Counted from the stretch's first letter, positions 46,072 to 55,510 are shown. The stretch is 64,000 nt of DNA from Arcobacter acticola (GCF_013177675.1 NZ_CP042652.1:1426001-1490000); one strand, 5' to 3'. Made by a program: numbers and translations. Notes: generated by a model from the sequence alone, not told the origin.

Positions 46072-47026
46072 TTTTCTCTTCTAAATTGATACTTGTTCTA
46101 TTTATTCCATAATCAATTAAATCTAAATATTTTATATCTAATGTTAAAGTTTTAGCATTTCTATATAATTTATTTGCCATTTCTAGTTGATTTGATGCTT
46201 CATATATTAAAGCTAAGTTATAGTTTATTTCAAAACTTTGTCCATTTAATTCTTTATCCAATAAATCTAGTTCAATTTTTGCTAAATCTAAATATTTATT
46301 TACAATTAAATCAACAGCTTTTTCAAATCTTGTTTCATGCTCTTTTGTATATAACTTATTATCATCATCTAATTCTTCAATAATATTTATATTGTAATAA
46401 ACATAATGTGGTGAAATATCATCTACGATGTCTTGTGAAATTTTATCAGCAATTTGAGAATTCATTCTAAATATATTTGCAGTAGTTCTATAAAATGGGA
46501 ATGGTGTATCAAAACACACATTTTCAAAACTTGATTTATCATACGTTTTAGAAAATAATACTTCATTTGTTATTGGTTTGATAATATTTATATTAGTAGT
46601 TACATTATATTCTCTATTTTCGCAAGGTATTTGTCTTATTACATATTCCATACAATGTCTTGATCTATTTCTTTCATCGTATCTATAGTATCTACATCTT
46701 GAATAATCAACCTCTGTCCTATAATATGTATCATATCTTATAGATGAGTTAAGAACATCCCCTGTTACAATAGCATCTGTACCAAAATCGGTATTTTGCA
46801 GTTTAAAAATTCTTTTACCATCAATTACTTTATTTTCAATTCTATCTTCTAAACTAATTGTTTGGTTTACATCATCACGATAAAATCTATCAACTCTTAT
46901 GGTATAGATTTTTTCTTTTTCAATTTTTGAAGGGTGTAAAGATTTTATAGTAAGCCGTTTTGTACTACAAGCACTTATAAATACTGAGATTAAAGCTAAG
47001 ATAAAAATATTTAATACAATTTTCAT
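46046..47026 (-). CDS. Uncharacterised lipoprotein with C-terminal helical repeat region
   Basis: A 326-residue protein with a lipoprotein signal peptide (residues 1-19, lipobox ISAC). It is chosen to start at ATG 47026, eight bases after AAGGA, rather than at an in-frame ATG at 47074. Residues about 30-200 are a beta-rich domain with Cys residues in RCRYY and HCMEYV. The last 110 residues have TPR-like helices (NLALIYEASNQLEMANKLYR). Likely outer-membrane anchored. Function unknown. Confidence 0.75.
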   Translation of the reverse strand: MKIVLNIFILALISVFISACSTKRLTIKSLHPSKIEKEKIYTIRVDRFYRDDVNQTISLEDRIENKVIDGKRIFKLQNTDFGTDAIVTGDVLNSSIRYDTYYRTEVDYSRCRYYRYDERNRSRHCMEYVIRQIPCENREYNVTTNINIIKPITNEVLFSKTYDKSSFENVCFDTPFPFYRTTANIFRMNSQIADKISQDIVDDISPHYVYYNINIIEELDDDNKLYTKEHETRFEKAVDLIVNKYLDLAKIELDLLDKELNGQSFEINYNLALIYEASNQLEMANKLYRNAKTLTLDIKYLDLIDYGINRTSINLEEKIKAKSQLP

Positions 47027-47165
47027 AAAAATCCTTTTTGAATAAGCCATATTATAACCTATTTGTATAAACAATGTGAAATAGTTTTTTAAAAATAAGA
47101 ATAATTTAATAGTAAAATGAGATAATATTGTAGTTTAATAAATTTTATATATGAGGAAGTAATTA

Positions 47166-47645
47166 ATGGGATTTTTTACAGCAGATTTATGTGATAACTT
47201 TAGTGACAAAACTGAGATTTTAGGACCAGATTTTAAATCTTTTGGTGGAAACAGAAAATTTAAAGGTGAAGTTATAACTGTAAAATTAGATAAAAACAAT
47301 AAAGATTTAGCTGCATTCTTAAAAAACAATAATGGATTAGGAAAAGTTGTAATTGTTGATGTAAATATGGAATATTTTGCAGTTGTTGGTGATAATCTAA
47401 TGAAGTTTGCAAATGATAATAAGTTTGAAGGAATTATTGTAAATGGATATGTAAGAGATACTGTTACAACTAAAGAGTTTGATATAGGTTTAGTTGCAAA
47501 AGGAACTTGTCCTAGAAAATATATACCTGTGCAAGATGGAAAAATAAATGTACCTTTAGTAATAGATGGAATCGAAATAAATAGTGGTGATTATGTTTAT
47601 GTTGACCCTGATGGTATTGTTATTTGTAAAGAAAAGTTAGTATAA
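47166..47645 (+). CDS. RraA-family protein
   Basis: A 159-residue protein of the RraA fold. ADLCDNF opens it and the active-site loop GYVRDTVTT carries the Arg-Asp pair used in 4-hydroxy-4-methyl-2-oxoglutarate/oxaloacetate lyase members. In E. coli RraA inhibits RNase E, an enzyme that many Campylobacterota are thought to lack, so an aldolase or other role is possible. The ATG follows GAGGA. It is the first gene of an operon ending in ovoA. Confidence 0.88.
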   Translation: MGFFTADLCDNFSDKTEILGPDFKSFGGNRKFKGEVITVKLDKNNKDLAAFLKNNNGLGKVVIVDVNMEYFAVVGDNLMKFANDNKFEGIIVNGYVRDTVTTKEFDIGLVAKGTCPRKYIPVQDGKINVPLVIDGIEINSGDYVYVDPDGIVICKEKLV

Positions 47646-47647
47646 GA

Positions 47648-48214
47648 ATGTACCTTTTTGGTTTTGGTTCTTTAATAAATTTAAAAAGTGCACAAAAATC
47701 CTTTACTAGAGTATTAAGTCAAAATGATTTAATACCCGTAGAAATAAAAGGTTATAAAAGAGTTTGGAATTCTATTGAAAATATAAAATTCAAAGATAAT
47801 GATGAAGAAATAAATGGAATATTTTTAAATCTACAAAAAGATGAAAATGCTAGTGTAAATGGTGTTATTATAAAAATCACTAAAAGTGAATTTGAAATTT
47901 TAAAATTAAGAGAAAAAAACTACTCACAAATAAAAATAAAATCAACTGATATTTTAGATTATAAGCTAGATGAAGATCTTATCGCTTTTATGACTACAAA
48001 TGGTGAAAAAATAGCGAAAAAAGAAGATGAAAATTGTTTTATTCCTTCATTATATATTGATATTTTAACAGATGCCTTTGTAAATTATAGTGAGGATTTT
48101 ATAAGTAAGTATAAAAAATCTTTAGAAGACTTACCTTTTCCTAAAAAAGAAGGTCCTTATTCTTTTTCTGATCCTATTCAAAACAAAATAGCAAGGGAAG
48201 GTTTAAAAAAATAA
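47648..48214 (+). CDS. Gamma-glutamylcyclotransferase-like protein
   Basis: A 188-residue GGCT-fold protein with the substrate loop MYLFGFGSLI at the N-terminus and a probable catalytic acidic residue in LREKNY near residue 95. Enzymes of this fold release 5-oxoproline from gamma-glutamyl peptides such as glutathione. The start is 2 bases after rraA, and the next gene begins at the base after the stop. Placement with ovoA suggests a link to thiol metabolism, which is inference. Confidence 0.8.
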   Translation: MYLFGFGSLINLKSAQKSFTRVLSQNDLIPVEIKGYKRVWNSIENIKFKDNDEEINGIFLNLQKDENASVNGVIIKITKSEFEILKLREKNYSQIKIKSTDILDYKLDEDLIAFMTTNGEKIAKKEDENCFIPSLYIDILTDAFVNYSEDFISKYKKSLEDLPFPKKEGPYSFSDPIQNKIAREGLKK

Positions 48215-50446
48215 ATGAAACAAAATAATTGTTTTATATACACTTCACGACTATGTAATCATAAAAGAAAAACACTAGAAGACTCTTGTATTGTCAAAAA
48301 AAGTAATGATATTTTTATTACATATTGTCAAAATGATAGTTTAGATAAATTTGAAGCAGATATAAGTTCAATAGCTGGAAAGTCATCATTTTTTTATTTT
48401 CTAAGAAAAAGAATTTCAGCAACTTTAATATCACTTATATCTGTAATTGTAATACTTTTTGCCATAGGTTCTGTATCTATTTATGAAGACATCTTAAAGA
48501 AAATTGTCTTTGAAATGCCTTTTTCATGGGAAACAAAAGATTCTATTTCACTTTTTTTTGTTGGTATTTTCTTTTTAGGTTTACTAATGATGCCATCTTT
48601 ACTTGATGGTGAAAGAAGTGAATTTAAAAACTTAATATCTTCATGGTTTAACAAAGATATAAGAAGATTAAAAAAATTAAAATTAGCATTTTCTAATTTT
48701 GATAAAAAAACAGTTATTCATCTTTATAATTTTGATTTAGAAGATTCAAATCATTGGATTTGGCGACTTTTAATTAGTTCTCTTTTAAATAGATTTAATA
48801 CAGTAAATTTTTATGTAAGAAATGATAAATCTCAAAATATTTTAAAAAGATTAAAAGAGTTTGATTTATTAAATATTGAACTAATAAAACGAGAAAAATC
48901 TGCTAAAAAGTGTGATGTTGAAATTTTATTATCTTCAAAGGAACAAAAGTTATACTCTTTGATGCAACTTTGTTCGACTGTTATATTAAAACAAAGAGAT
49001 AAAAAAAGTTTTATATCTTTGGAGCTTTTTGAGTATTGTGGTAAAAATTTTATTAAAGATGATATAGATAATAAAAATCAGCTTATTTTTGGCTTTCAAA
49101 ATTTTATAAATAGAAGTTTTGAAGATTTTAGATTTCTTACACAAGAAAAAGCTTTACAAGTATATTTTACTTCTAATGTTACTTTTAAAGATTTAGAAGA
49201 GGAAGAAAAAAGATTAGCTTATTATTTAAGAAATCATATTGAAGAGTGTCTTTCTTATTTTGAAAATCCTATTTCTTTTTTGATTTTATATTATTATGTA
49301 AAAGAAATTGTTTTAGATAAAAAAAGAACTATAAAAATTTTAGAAAAATTTATAGAAAGTATCGAAAAAAAGCAACAATATGAATTGATTGATTTATATT
49401 GGTTTGATATATCTGGCTTAATGTTTGATTCAAAAGATTCAAATAATTTTGAAGATTCAACTAACTCATATTATCGGCAGTTATCAATAGATTCTTTAAA
49501 TAAATTGATTGTTTTATTTAAAAGAAATGGTCATTTTGAACAAGCTTTATTAGTATCTAGTTATTTGTATGAAATAAATCCAGCTAAATATTCAGTTATT
49601 ATATGTTCATTATATGAAAGAATGGGGAATTTTGATAAGGCATTAAACTCATTACCAAAAAATATGTCAAGTAATTTAAATATTAAACCAAATGATACAG
49701 AAGTTAAATTTTATCAAAGAAAAGCATGGATAATTGTTAGTCAAAGAAAAAAAGAATTGAAAGAAGAAGGATTAGAATCTTTAGAAAAATTAAAAAATAT
49801 TATATTTTCTCATAATGAAGATAATGCTCCTTTATGGTTATGGCATTATTACAATATAAAAGCAAACTATGAAGAGTGGGAAGAAAATTATGATAAAGCA
49901 GTTAATCATTACAAAAAGTGTTTATCAATACCAACTTTAGGAGCTTTTGAATATGGCGCAAGTTTTGTAAACATGGCAATTGCTTATAGATTTATTTATT
50001 TAACACAAACTACACAAGAAATTGCTAAAATAAATGAAGCTATTAAGCTTGGGAAAATAGGACTTATGCTTAAACAATCTGTTGGTGATAGGGATGAAAT
50101 GCCTATAGTTTTACACAATCAGGCTTTAAATATATTATGTAAAGTTTCAAACTCTTCAATAGATACTAGCTTATGTAATGAAGTATTAGACTTAACACAA
50201 GATGCATTAGAAATATTAGATAAAACAAAATCAGTAAAAAGATTAGGAATGATTTTAATTGAAAATCATATTGCGAAATCTTTATTAAAAATAGAAGATA
50301 TAAATATCTTAAAAAGATTAGAAAAACAAATTAAAGTTTTAGATGAAAATGAGTTAAATCAGCTATTAAAGCTATACAAACAGTTTATAAAAGTGAATAA
50401 AATAGAAAAATTAGATTTTTTAGAAAATAAATTAGAGAATAATTAG
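48215..50446 (+). CDS. Uncharacterised membrane protein with long helical-repeat C-terminus
   Basis: A 743-residue protein I do not recognise. A polar N-terminus (1-60) is followed by two membrane helices (about 68-92 and 112-132). The large remainder is soluble; residues about 470-740 contain TPR-like units (ALLVSSYLYEINPAKYSVI, LWLWHYYNIKANYEEW, YDKAVNHYKKCL). The N-terminus has cysteines in SRLCNHKRK and DSCIVK. It sits between the cyclotransferase-like gene and ovoA in one operon and is probably a scaffold at the inner membrane. Its partner and function are unknown. Confidence 0.7.
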   Translation: MKQNNCFIYTSRLCNHKRKTLEDSCIVKKSNDIFITYCQNDSLDKFEADISSIAGKSSFFYFLRKRISATLISLISVIVILFAIGSVSIYEDILKKIVFEMPFSWETKDSISLFFVGIFFLGLLMMPSLLDGERSEFKNLISSWFNKDIRRLKKLKLAFSNFDKKTVIHLYNFDLEDSNHWIWRLLISSLLNRFNTVNFYVRNDKSQNILKRLKEFDLLNIELIKREKSAKKCDVEILLSSKEQKLYSLMQLCSTVILKQRDKKSFISLELFEYCGKNFIKDDIDNKNQLIFGFQNFINRSFEDFRFLTQEKALQVYFTSNVTFKDLEEEEKRLAYYLRNHIEECLSYFENPISFLILYYYVKEIVLDKKRTIKILEKFIESIEKKQQYELIDLYWFDISGLMFDSKDSNNFEDSTNSYYRQLSIDSLNKLIVLFKRNGHFEQALLVSSYLYEINPAKYSVIICSLYERMGNFDKALNSLPKNMSSNLNIKPNDTEVKFYQRKAWIIVSQRKKELKEEGLESLEKLKNIIFSHNEDNAPLWLWHYYNIKANYEEWEENYDKAVNHYKKCLSIPTLGAFEYGASFVNMAIAYRFIYLTQTTQEIAKINEAIKLGKIGLMLKQSVGDRDEMPIVLHNQALNILCKVSNSSIDTSLCNEVLDLTQDALEILDKTKSVKRLGMILIENHIAKSLLKIEDINILKRLEKQIKVLDENELNQLLKLYKQFIKVNKIEKLDFLENKLENN

Positions 50447-50454
50447 AGGAATAT

Positions 50455-52557
50455 ATGAATTATAACAAACAAAGTGTAAATTTAATAACAGGTACAATTG
50501 AAGAAAAAAGAGAAGAAATTAAAAAACAGTTTTTACAAACTTATGAATTGGATGAAAAACTTTTTGGTTTATTAAAAGAGAAAGATTTCATTTACGAACA
50601 ACCAAATACATTAAGACATCCATTAATTTTTTATTATGGACACACTGCAACTTTTTTTGTAAATAAACTAATACTAGCAAACATTTTAAAAGATAGGGTA
50701 AATGAGCAGTATGAATCAATTTTTGCAATTGGTGTTGATGAAATGTCATGGGATGATTTAAATCATAAGCACTATACTTGGCCTACATATAAACAAACAA
50801 AAGCTTATAGAGATGAAGTTAAGCAAATAGTTTTAGATTTAATTGATAACATAGAATTTACACTTCCTATAAATTGGGATTCTCCTATGTGGATTATTTT
50901 AATGGGAATTGAACATGAAAATATTCATATTGAAACTTCATCTGTATTATTACGAGAGCTTGATATTAAATTTTTAAAAGAAGATGAAATATTTACTTAT
51001 GTAAATAAAGGCTCTGAAACATATCCAAAAAATGAATTAATAAATGTAAAAGGTTCTACTGTTCTTTTAGAAAAAGATAGATCAAATCCAATTTATTATG
51101 GTTGGGATAATGAATTTTCTTTTCATAAAGCAGAAATAAAAGATTTTCAGGCTTCTAAATATCTAGTATCAAATGGAGAGTTTTTAGAGTTTGTAAAAGA
51201 GGGTGGTTACAATAAACCTGAACTTTTTACTGAAGAAGGAAAAGAGTGGTTGGATTTTACTCAAGCTAAACATCCAACTTTTTGGATCAAAAAAGAGGGC
51301 AAATATTTTTTAAGAGAAATTAATAGAGAAGTTCCTCTTCCTTTAAACTATCCAGTTGATATAAATATCTATGAAGCAGAAGCATTTTGTCATTTTAAAT
51401 CTCAAAAGTTAGGTTTTGAAGTTAGACTTCCAAGCGAAGATGAGTATTATGCTTTATATGAATTTACAAAAGCAGGCCAAAATGAAGCAAATATAGGACT
51501 AAAACAATTCAATCAATCTCCTGTTGATAAATATGTTTTCAAAACATCAAATGGTGATTTTTATGATGTTATTGGAAACGTATGGCAATGGAGTTTAACT
51601 CCAATTTATCCTTTTGATGATTTTATTACTCATCCTATTTATGATGATTTTACAACTCCTACTTTTGATGATAGACATGCACTTATGAAAGGTGGTTCTT
51701 TTATCTCCTTAGGAAATGAAACATTAAGAGAAGCTAGATATGCCTTTAGAAAACATTTCTTTCAACATGCAGGTTTTAGATATGTTAAATCTTCAAACTC
51801 TTTTAGAACAAAATTAAATGATAATGTTTATGAAACAGATGAAATAATTGCTCAATACTGTGAGTTCCATTATGGAAGTGAAAATTTTGGAATTAAAAAC
51901 TTCTGTGTAAATTCTGTAGAGTTATTAAAACCATATATTAAAAATATCAAAACAGCTAAAGCTTTAGATTTAGGATGTTCTGTTGGACGTTCTACTTTTG
52001 AGTTAGCTAAAGAGTTTGATGAAGTTGTAGGAATTGATTTCTCAGCAAACTTCATAAATGTTGGAGTGAAACTAAAAACTTATGATAATTTAATCTATAA
52101 AGTAAAAAAAGAGGGTGAAATCTTTGAAGAAAAATCAGTTTCACTTGATAGTTTAGGCTTAGAAGATATCAAAAATAAAGTAACTTTTATGCAAGGTGAT
52201 GCTTGTAACTTAAAAGATATTTATACAGGTTTTGATTTGATTTTTTGCTCAAACTTAATAGATAGATTATATTATCCTCAAAAATTCTTAGATGATATTC
52301 CAAGTAGAGTAAATGATAATGGTTTGCTGGTACTCTTAAGCCCTTATACGTGGCTTGAAGATTATACACCAAAAGAGAATTGGCTTGGAGGATATATGAA
52401 GGATAATAAAGAAGTATACACTTTAGACACCTTAAAAGAAAACTTGAGTGACTTTGAACTTTTAGAAACTATTGATGTTCCTTTTGTAATAAAAGAAACT
52501 TCAAGAAAATATCAACATACTATTTCTCAAATGAGTATTTGGAAGAAAAAAGCATAA
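50455..52557 (+). CDS. ovoA: 5-histidylcysteine sulfoxide synthase / methyltransferase OvoA
   Basis: A 700-residue fusion for ovothiol synthesis. Residues 1-170 form a DinB-like part with the iron motif HENIHIE (His154, His158, Glu160) and an upstream His63 in YYGHTATF. Residues about 190-465 are a formylglycine-generating-enzyme-like (sulfatase-modifying) domain (WQWSLTP, MKGGSF, FRKHFFQHAGFRYV). Residues about 470-700 are a SAM methyltransferase with LDLGCSVGRSTFEL. It oxidatively joins cysteine to histidine C5 and then N-methylates the imidazole. OvoB (the PLP sulfoxide lyase) is not in this window. An AGAGGA site precedes ATG. Confidence 0.92.
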   Translation: MNYNKQSVNLITGTIEEKREEIKKQFLQTYELDEKLFGLLKEKDFIYEQPNTLRHPLIFYYGHTATFFVNKLILANILKDRVNEQYESIFAIGVDEMSWDDLNHKHYTWPTYKQTKAYRDEVKQIVLDLIDNIEFTLPINWDSPMWIILMGIEHENIHIETSSVLLRELDIKFLKEDEIFTYVNKGSETYPKNELINVKGSTVLLEKDRSNPIYYGWDNEFSFHKAEIKDFQASKYLVSNGEFLEFVKEGGYNKPELFTEEGKEWLDFTQAKHPTFWIKKEGKYFLREINREVPLPLNYPVDINIYEAEAFCHFKSQKLGFEVRLPSEDEYYALYEFTKAGQNEANIGLKQFNQSPVDKYVFKTSNGDFYDVIGNVWQWSLTPIYPFDDFITHPIYDDFTTPTFDDRHALMKGGSFISLGNETLREARYAFRKHFFQHAGFRYVKSSNSFRTKLNDNVYETDEIIAQYCEFHYGSENFGIKNFCVNSVELLKPYIKNIKTAKALDLGCSVGRSTFELAKEFDEVVGIDFSANFINVGVKLKTYDNLIYKVKKEGEIFEEKSVSLDSLGLEDIKNKVTFMQGDACNLKDIYTGFDLIFCSNLIDRLYYPQKFLDDIPSRVNDNGLLVLLSPYTWLEDYTPKENWLGGYMKDNKEVYTLDTLKENLSDFELLETIDVPFVIKETSRKYQHTISQMSIWKKKA

Positions 52558-52568
52558 GCTTTTTTCTT
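52543..52568 (+). terminator. Rho-independent terminator of the ovoA operon
   Basis: A perfect 11-bp stem AAGAAAAAAGC/GCTTTTTTCTT (52543-52553 with 52558-52568). The ovoA stop codon TAA lies in the loop. It ends 1 base before the convergent PhoD-like gene. Confidence 0.75.
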
Positions 52569-54056
52569 TTAATTAAGTGCATAACAAGGTCTATCTTTGT
52601 TATCACAAATCCAATTTATCCATAACTTTTCATCGCTGCCTTCATTTAAAGTTACAAAATTTCTAACTCTTAAATATTTTGCTGAACCAATTGGTGTTAG
52701 CATTGAAGTTTCTATTGTTTTATCTTCATTTAAATACTCATTATTATCATTTGTAACAGCAGTAATTCCCAACCATTCTATATAAGTTGGTGGAGTGTGA
52801 ACTATTCCTGAAGAAACTACTTGATGTATTTTATTTTGATTTTTATGGTCATTTATGACTCCAAGTGAGCCTACGTGAACATCTCCTGATAGAATTACTG
52901 TTCTTGTATTTCTTTTTGATACTTTTCTTTTTTCAATATTCATAAACAATCGCATAATCAAACGCATTCTTTCCCCTTGGTGTTCTTTTGCTCTCCAATG
53001 ATCTTTTAAATCATCTGTTAGTTCTTCTTGCCAAGAAGTAAAATCAACAAGATTTTCAGTAAGTGAAAAATCCCTATAAACTACAGGAACAGCTGAGAGT
53101 ACAAGTAAATTATCATTTAAAATATTTTCATCTAAGTATGTGTTTAAATCTTTCCATTGATCATTTCCCATAACCTGATAAATACTTCTTTGAGTTCTAT
53201 TATCAAGTCCTAATATATGATAGTTTCTAAACTTTAGTGCAAATGAAAAATGTGTTCTATCTTTAGTTAATAGTGTTTGATTTTTTAAACTTCTTATTTG
53301 AAATATTTCAAAATATTTTTTAGCAGTTTTAAAAATATTTTGATAAACATCACAATCTAAAAGTTCTTGTGGATATGAACCCCAACCATCGAAAATATCA
53401 TGATCATCCCACATCATAACAGTGGGAATTGAAGCTAAGCAAAGAGACATTTGTTCATCACTCCATTTTTTTATATACAAACTTTCATAAAAAGTATCTA
53501 GATTTCTAATCATTGCTTTTGTAGCTTTTCTTTTTATTTTATCATTCATATTTAATCGCGACCACTCTTCAAGCTCTTTTACTTTAGACCAAAGTTCATC
53601 TGCATATACTTGATCTCCACCCATAATAAGTATAGAAAAAGGTTCATTTCCATGTTGTTCTATTAATTTATCCCATAATAAATAAGGCTCATCAGTTTTA
53701 GCTAATAAATCAGGACTAGAAAAACCATTACATGAAGCATATGCAAATTTGGGTTTTTCTGTTGAAGAGGGAACATAAAAGCTCCAAGAATCTCTATTAA
53801 AGGCATCAGTTGTATTTGAATTTGTATTGTTATTTAGAATATTATAAGTTATTGTTTTAGATTTTTTACTTTGTTTTATTTCAAATTCTGCTCTGTAGAA
53901 GTTTCCTGATTTAAGAATTCCTATTTTTTCTGCTTTTATTTCTTCCTTATCAATAAAAATAGAAAAATCTGAATCATTTTTACTTAGAAAACATATTACA
54001 TATTTATTATCATCTTCTACTGATAATAAAGGACCTAATGCTAGTTTATCACTCAT
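52569..54056 (-). CDS. PhoD-like metallophosphatase without signal peptide
   Basis: A 495-residue protein with an N-terminal beta domain (about 1-95) and a PhoD-type phosphatase domain (about 100-450): ASCNGF, GGDQVYAD, WDDHDIFDGWG, and SGDVHVGSLG carry the Ca/Fe ligands. Classical PhoD is Tat-exported, but this protein starts MSDKLALGPLL with no twin-Arg or hydrophobic signal. It may be cytoplasmic and act on phosphodiesters or on nucleotides. It is monocistronic and divergent from comEC. Confidence 0.85.
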   Translation of the reverse strand: MSDKLALGPLLSVEDDNKYVICFLSKNDSDFSIFIDKEEIKAEKIGILKSGNFYRAEFEIKQSKKSKTITYNILNNNTNSNTTDAFNRDSWSFYVPSSTEKPKFAYASCNGFSSPDLLAKTDEPYLLWDKLIEQHGNEPFSILIMGGDQVYADELWSKVKELEEWSRLNMNDKIKRKATKAMIRNLDTFYESLYIKKWSDEQMSLCLASIPTVMMWDDHDIFDGWGSYPQELLDCDVYQNIFKTAKKYFEIFQIRSLKNQTLLTKDRTHFSFALKFRNYHILGLDNRTQRSIYQVMGNDQWKDLNTYLDENILNDNLLVLSAVPVVYRDFSLTENLVDFTSWQEELTDDLKDHWRAKEHQGERMRLIMRLFMNIEKRKVSKRNTRTVILSGDVHVGSLGVINDHKNQNKIHQVVSSGIVHTPPTYIEWLGITAVTNDNNEYLNEDKTIETSMLTPIGSAKYLRVRNFVTLNEGSDEKLWINWICDNKDRPCYALN

Positions 54057-54119
54057 AATGGCTCCTTTTTGATTTTAAAATTATTCGGCTTTAGATTATA
54101 ACATATAATCTTATTTCAG

Positions 54120-54125
54120 TATAAT
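54120..54125 (+). promoter_or_regulatory. -10 box of comEC; predicts a leaderless mRNA
   Basis: A perfect TATAAT ends 7 bases before the ATG at 54133. No Shine-Dalgarno sequence lies between. A second overlapping TATAAT (54129-54134) includes the start codon. Confidence 0.5.
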
Positions 54126-54132
54126 AACTATA

Positions 54133-55353
54133 ATGATTACTTTTATAAATAAATATAGATTATTTTTACTATTATTTTTTATTTTTTTAATAAATATTTC
54201 AATAGAGCATAAAAAATATGAAGAACTTACATATGAAGAGATATTTGAAACAAAAGTAAGTGTTTTAAATATATATGATAAAAAAGATTATCAAGTATTA
54301 AAATTAAAAGCTGATAATTTTATTTTCTATACATCCCTTGATAAGGAAATAAAGCTAGATAAACTTGACATTTTAAATATTGCATTTATTAGTAAAAAAG
54401 TGACTTTTATTGACTATTTGAAGGGCTTTTATTCAAAAACAATTTATTTTGATAAGTTAGAAAGAAATAGAAATTTTAAAGATGAATTAATCTATAAAAT
54501 AAATTTAAATCATCAAAATGAGATGATAAGTGAATTATTTCAAGCTTTATTTTTAGCAATTCCTATTTCATCAAATTTACGAGATATTTGTACAAACTAT
54601 GGAATTAGTCATTTAATTGCATTATCTGGATTTCATATTGCAGTGATTTCTTTTGTGATTTATTGGCTTTTATATTTTCCATATAGCTTTTTTCACAAGA
54701 GATATTTCCCTTATAGAAATAGAAAATTCGATTTATTGGTTATTTGTATCCTTGTCTTATTTTCATATTTATTTTTTGTGGGAATTGTACCTTCTCTTTT
54801 GAGATCTCTTATTATGTTAGTTTTATCAGTGATATTACTTCGAAATAATATAGAAATATTTTCCTTTGGAACATTACTTTATACGGTTTTACTTATAATT
54901 ACTTTTATTCCTAGCTTTATATTTTCTTTAGGATTTTGGTTTTCTGTTATTGCTGTGTTTTATATAATTTTGTATATGAAATATTTTTATAATATGAATA
55001 AATATCTTAGTTTTATTTTTTTCAATTTTTGGATGTTTTTAATTTTTAATCCTATTGTTCATTTTTACTTTCCTCAAACTTCATATGAACAGTTTTTATC
55101 TCCTATTATTACAGTATTTTTTACACTGTTTTATCCTTTTGAAATATTTGCACATATCTTTGATTTTGCTATTTATTTTGATGATTATTTGAAGATCTTT
55201 TTAGAGTATAAAATGAATGTTTTTGAAGTTTTTACGCCTTTTTATTTTTTTGTTATTTATCTAGTTTTTTCATTAGTTTCAACAATAAATAAAAAGGCAT
55301 TTTTATTTTTAAATATTTTAATGGTTGTATTTAGTTTTTATCTCTATATATAA
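54133..55353 (+). CDS. comEC: ComEC-like DNA uptake channel
   Basis: A 406-residue membrane protein with an N-terminal membrane helix, a soluble domain (about 30-130), and a competence channel domain with about eight further helices. The signature ISHLIALSGFHIAVISF lies near residue 155. It lacks the C-terminal metallo-beta-lactamase domain, as do the short ComEC proteins of Campylobacterota. It would move single-stranded DNA into the cytoplasm. It is monocistronic. Confidence 0.85.
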   Translation: MITFINKYRLFLLLFFIFLINISIEHKKYEELTYEEIFETKVSVLNIYDKKDYQVLKLKADNFIFYTSLDKEIKLDKLDILNIAFISKKVTFIDYLKGFYSKTIYFDKLERNRNFKDELIYKINLNHQNEMISELFQALFLAIPISSNLRDICTNYGISHLIALSGFHIAVISFVIYWLLYFPYSFFHKRYFPYRNRKFDLLVICILVLFSYLFFVGIVPSLLRSLIMLVLSVILLRNNIEIFSFGTLLYTVLLIITFIPSFIFSLGFWFSVIAVFYIILYMKYFYNMNKYLSFIFFNFWMFLIFNPIVHFYFPQTSYEQFLSPIITVFFTLFYPFEIFAHIFDFAIYFDDYLKIFLEYKMNVFEVFTPFYFFVIYLVFSLVSTINKKAFLFLNILMVVFSFYLYI

Positions 55354-55358
55354 TAGAT

Positions 55359-55510
55359 TTACTTTTCTTTTTTTCTTAATTCTTCTAAAAGATCAATTTG
55401 GATTTCTTGGATTTGTGCTAATCTTTCCCATTGATGAGAGAGAAGACGATTCTTTTTCTAATCACTTTAGAATAGTAATACTTACAAAAATCTGTAAAAT
55501 GTTGTATGAA
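55359..55510 (-). pseudogene. Possible gene remnant between comEC and the SHOCT gene
   Basis: On the minus strand a 32-codon frame (from 55457 to TAA at 55359-55361) encodes a coherent amphipathic helix, NRLLSHQWERLAQIQEIQ followed by IDLLEELRKKEK. Just upstream the frame breaks at TAG, and a single-base gain and loss at 55450-55462 would join it to a hydrophobic stretch in another frame (NILQIFVSITILK). This looks like the tail of a decayed membrane protein. I do not recognise the family with confidence. Confidence 0.4.
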
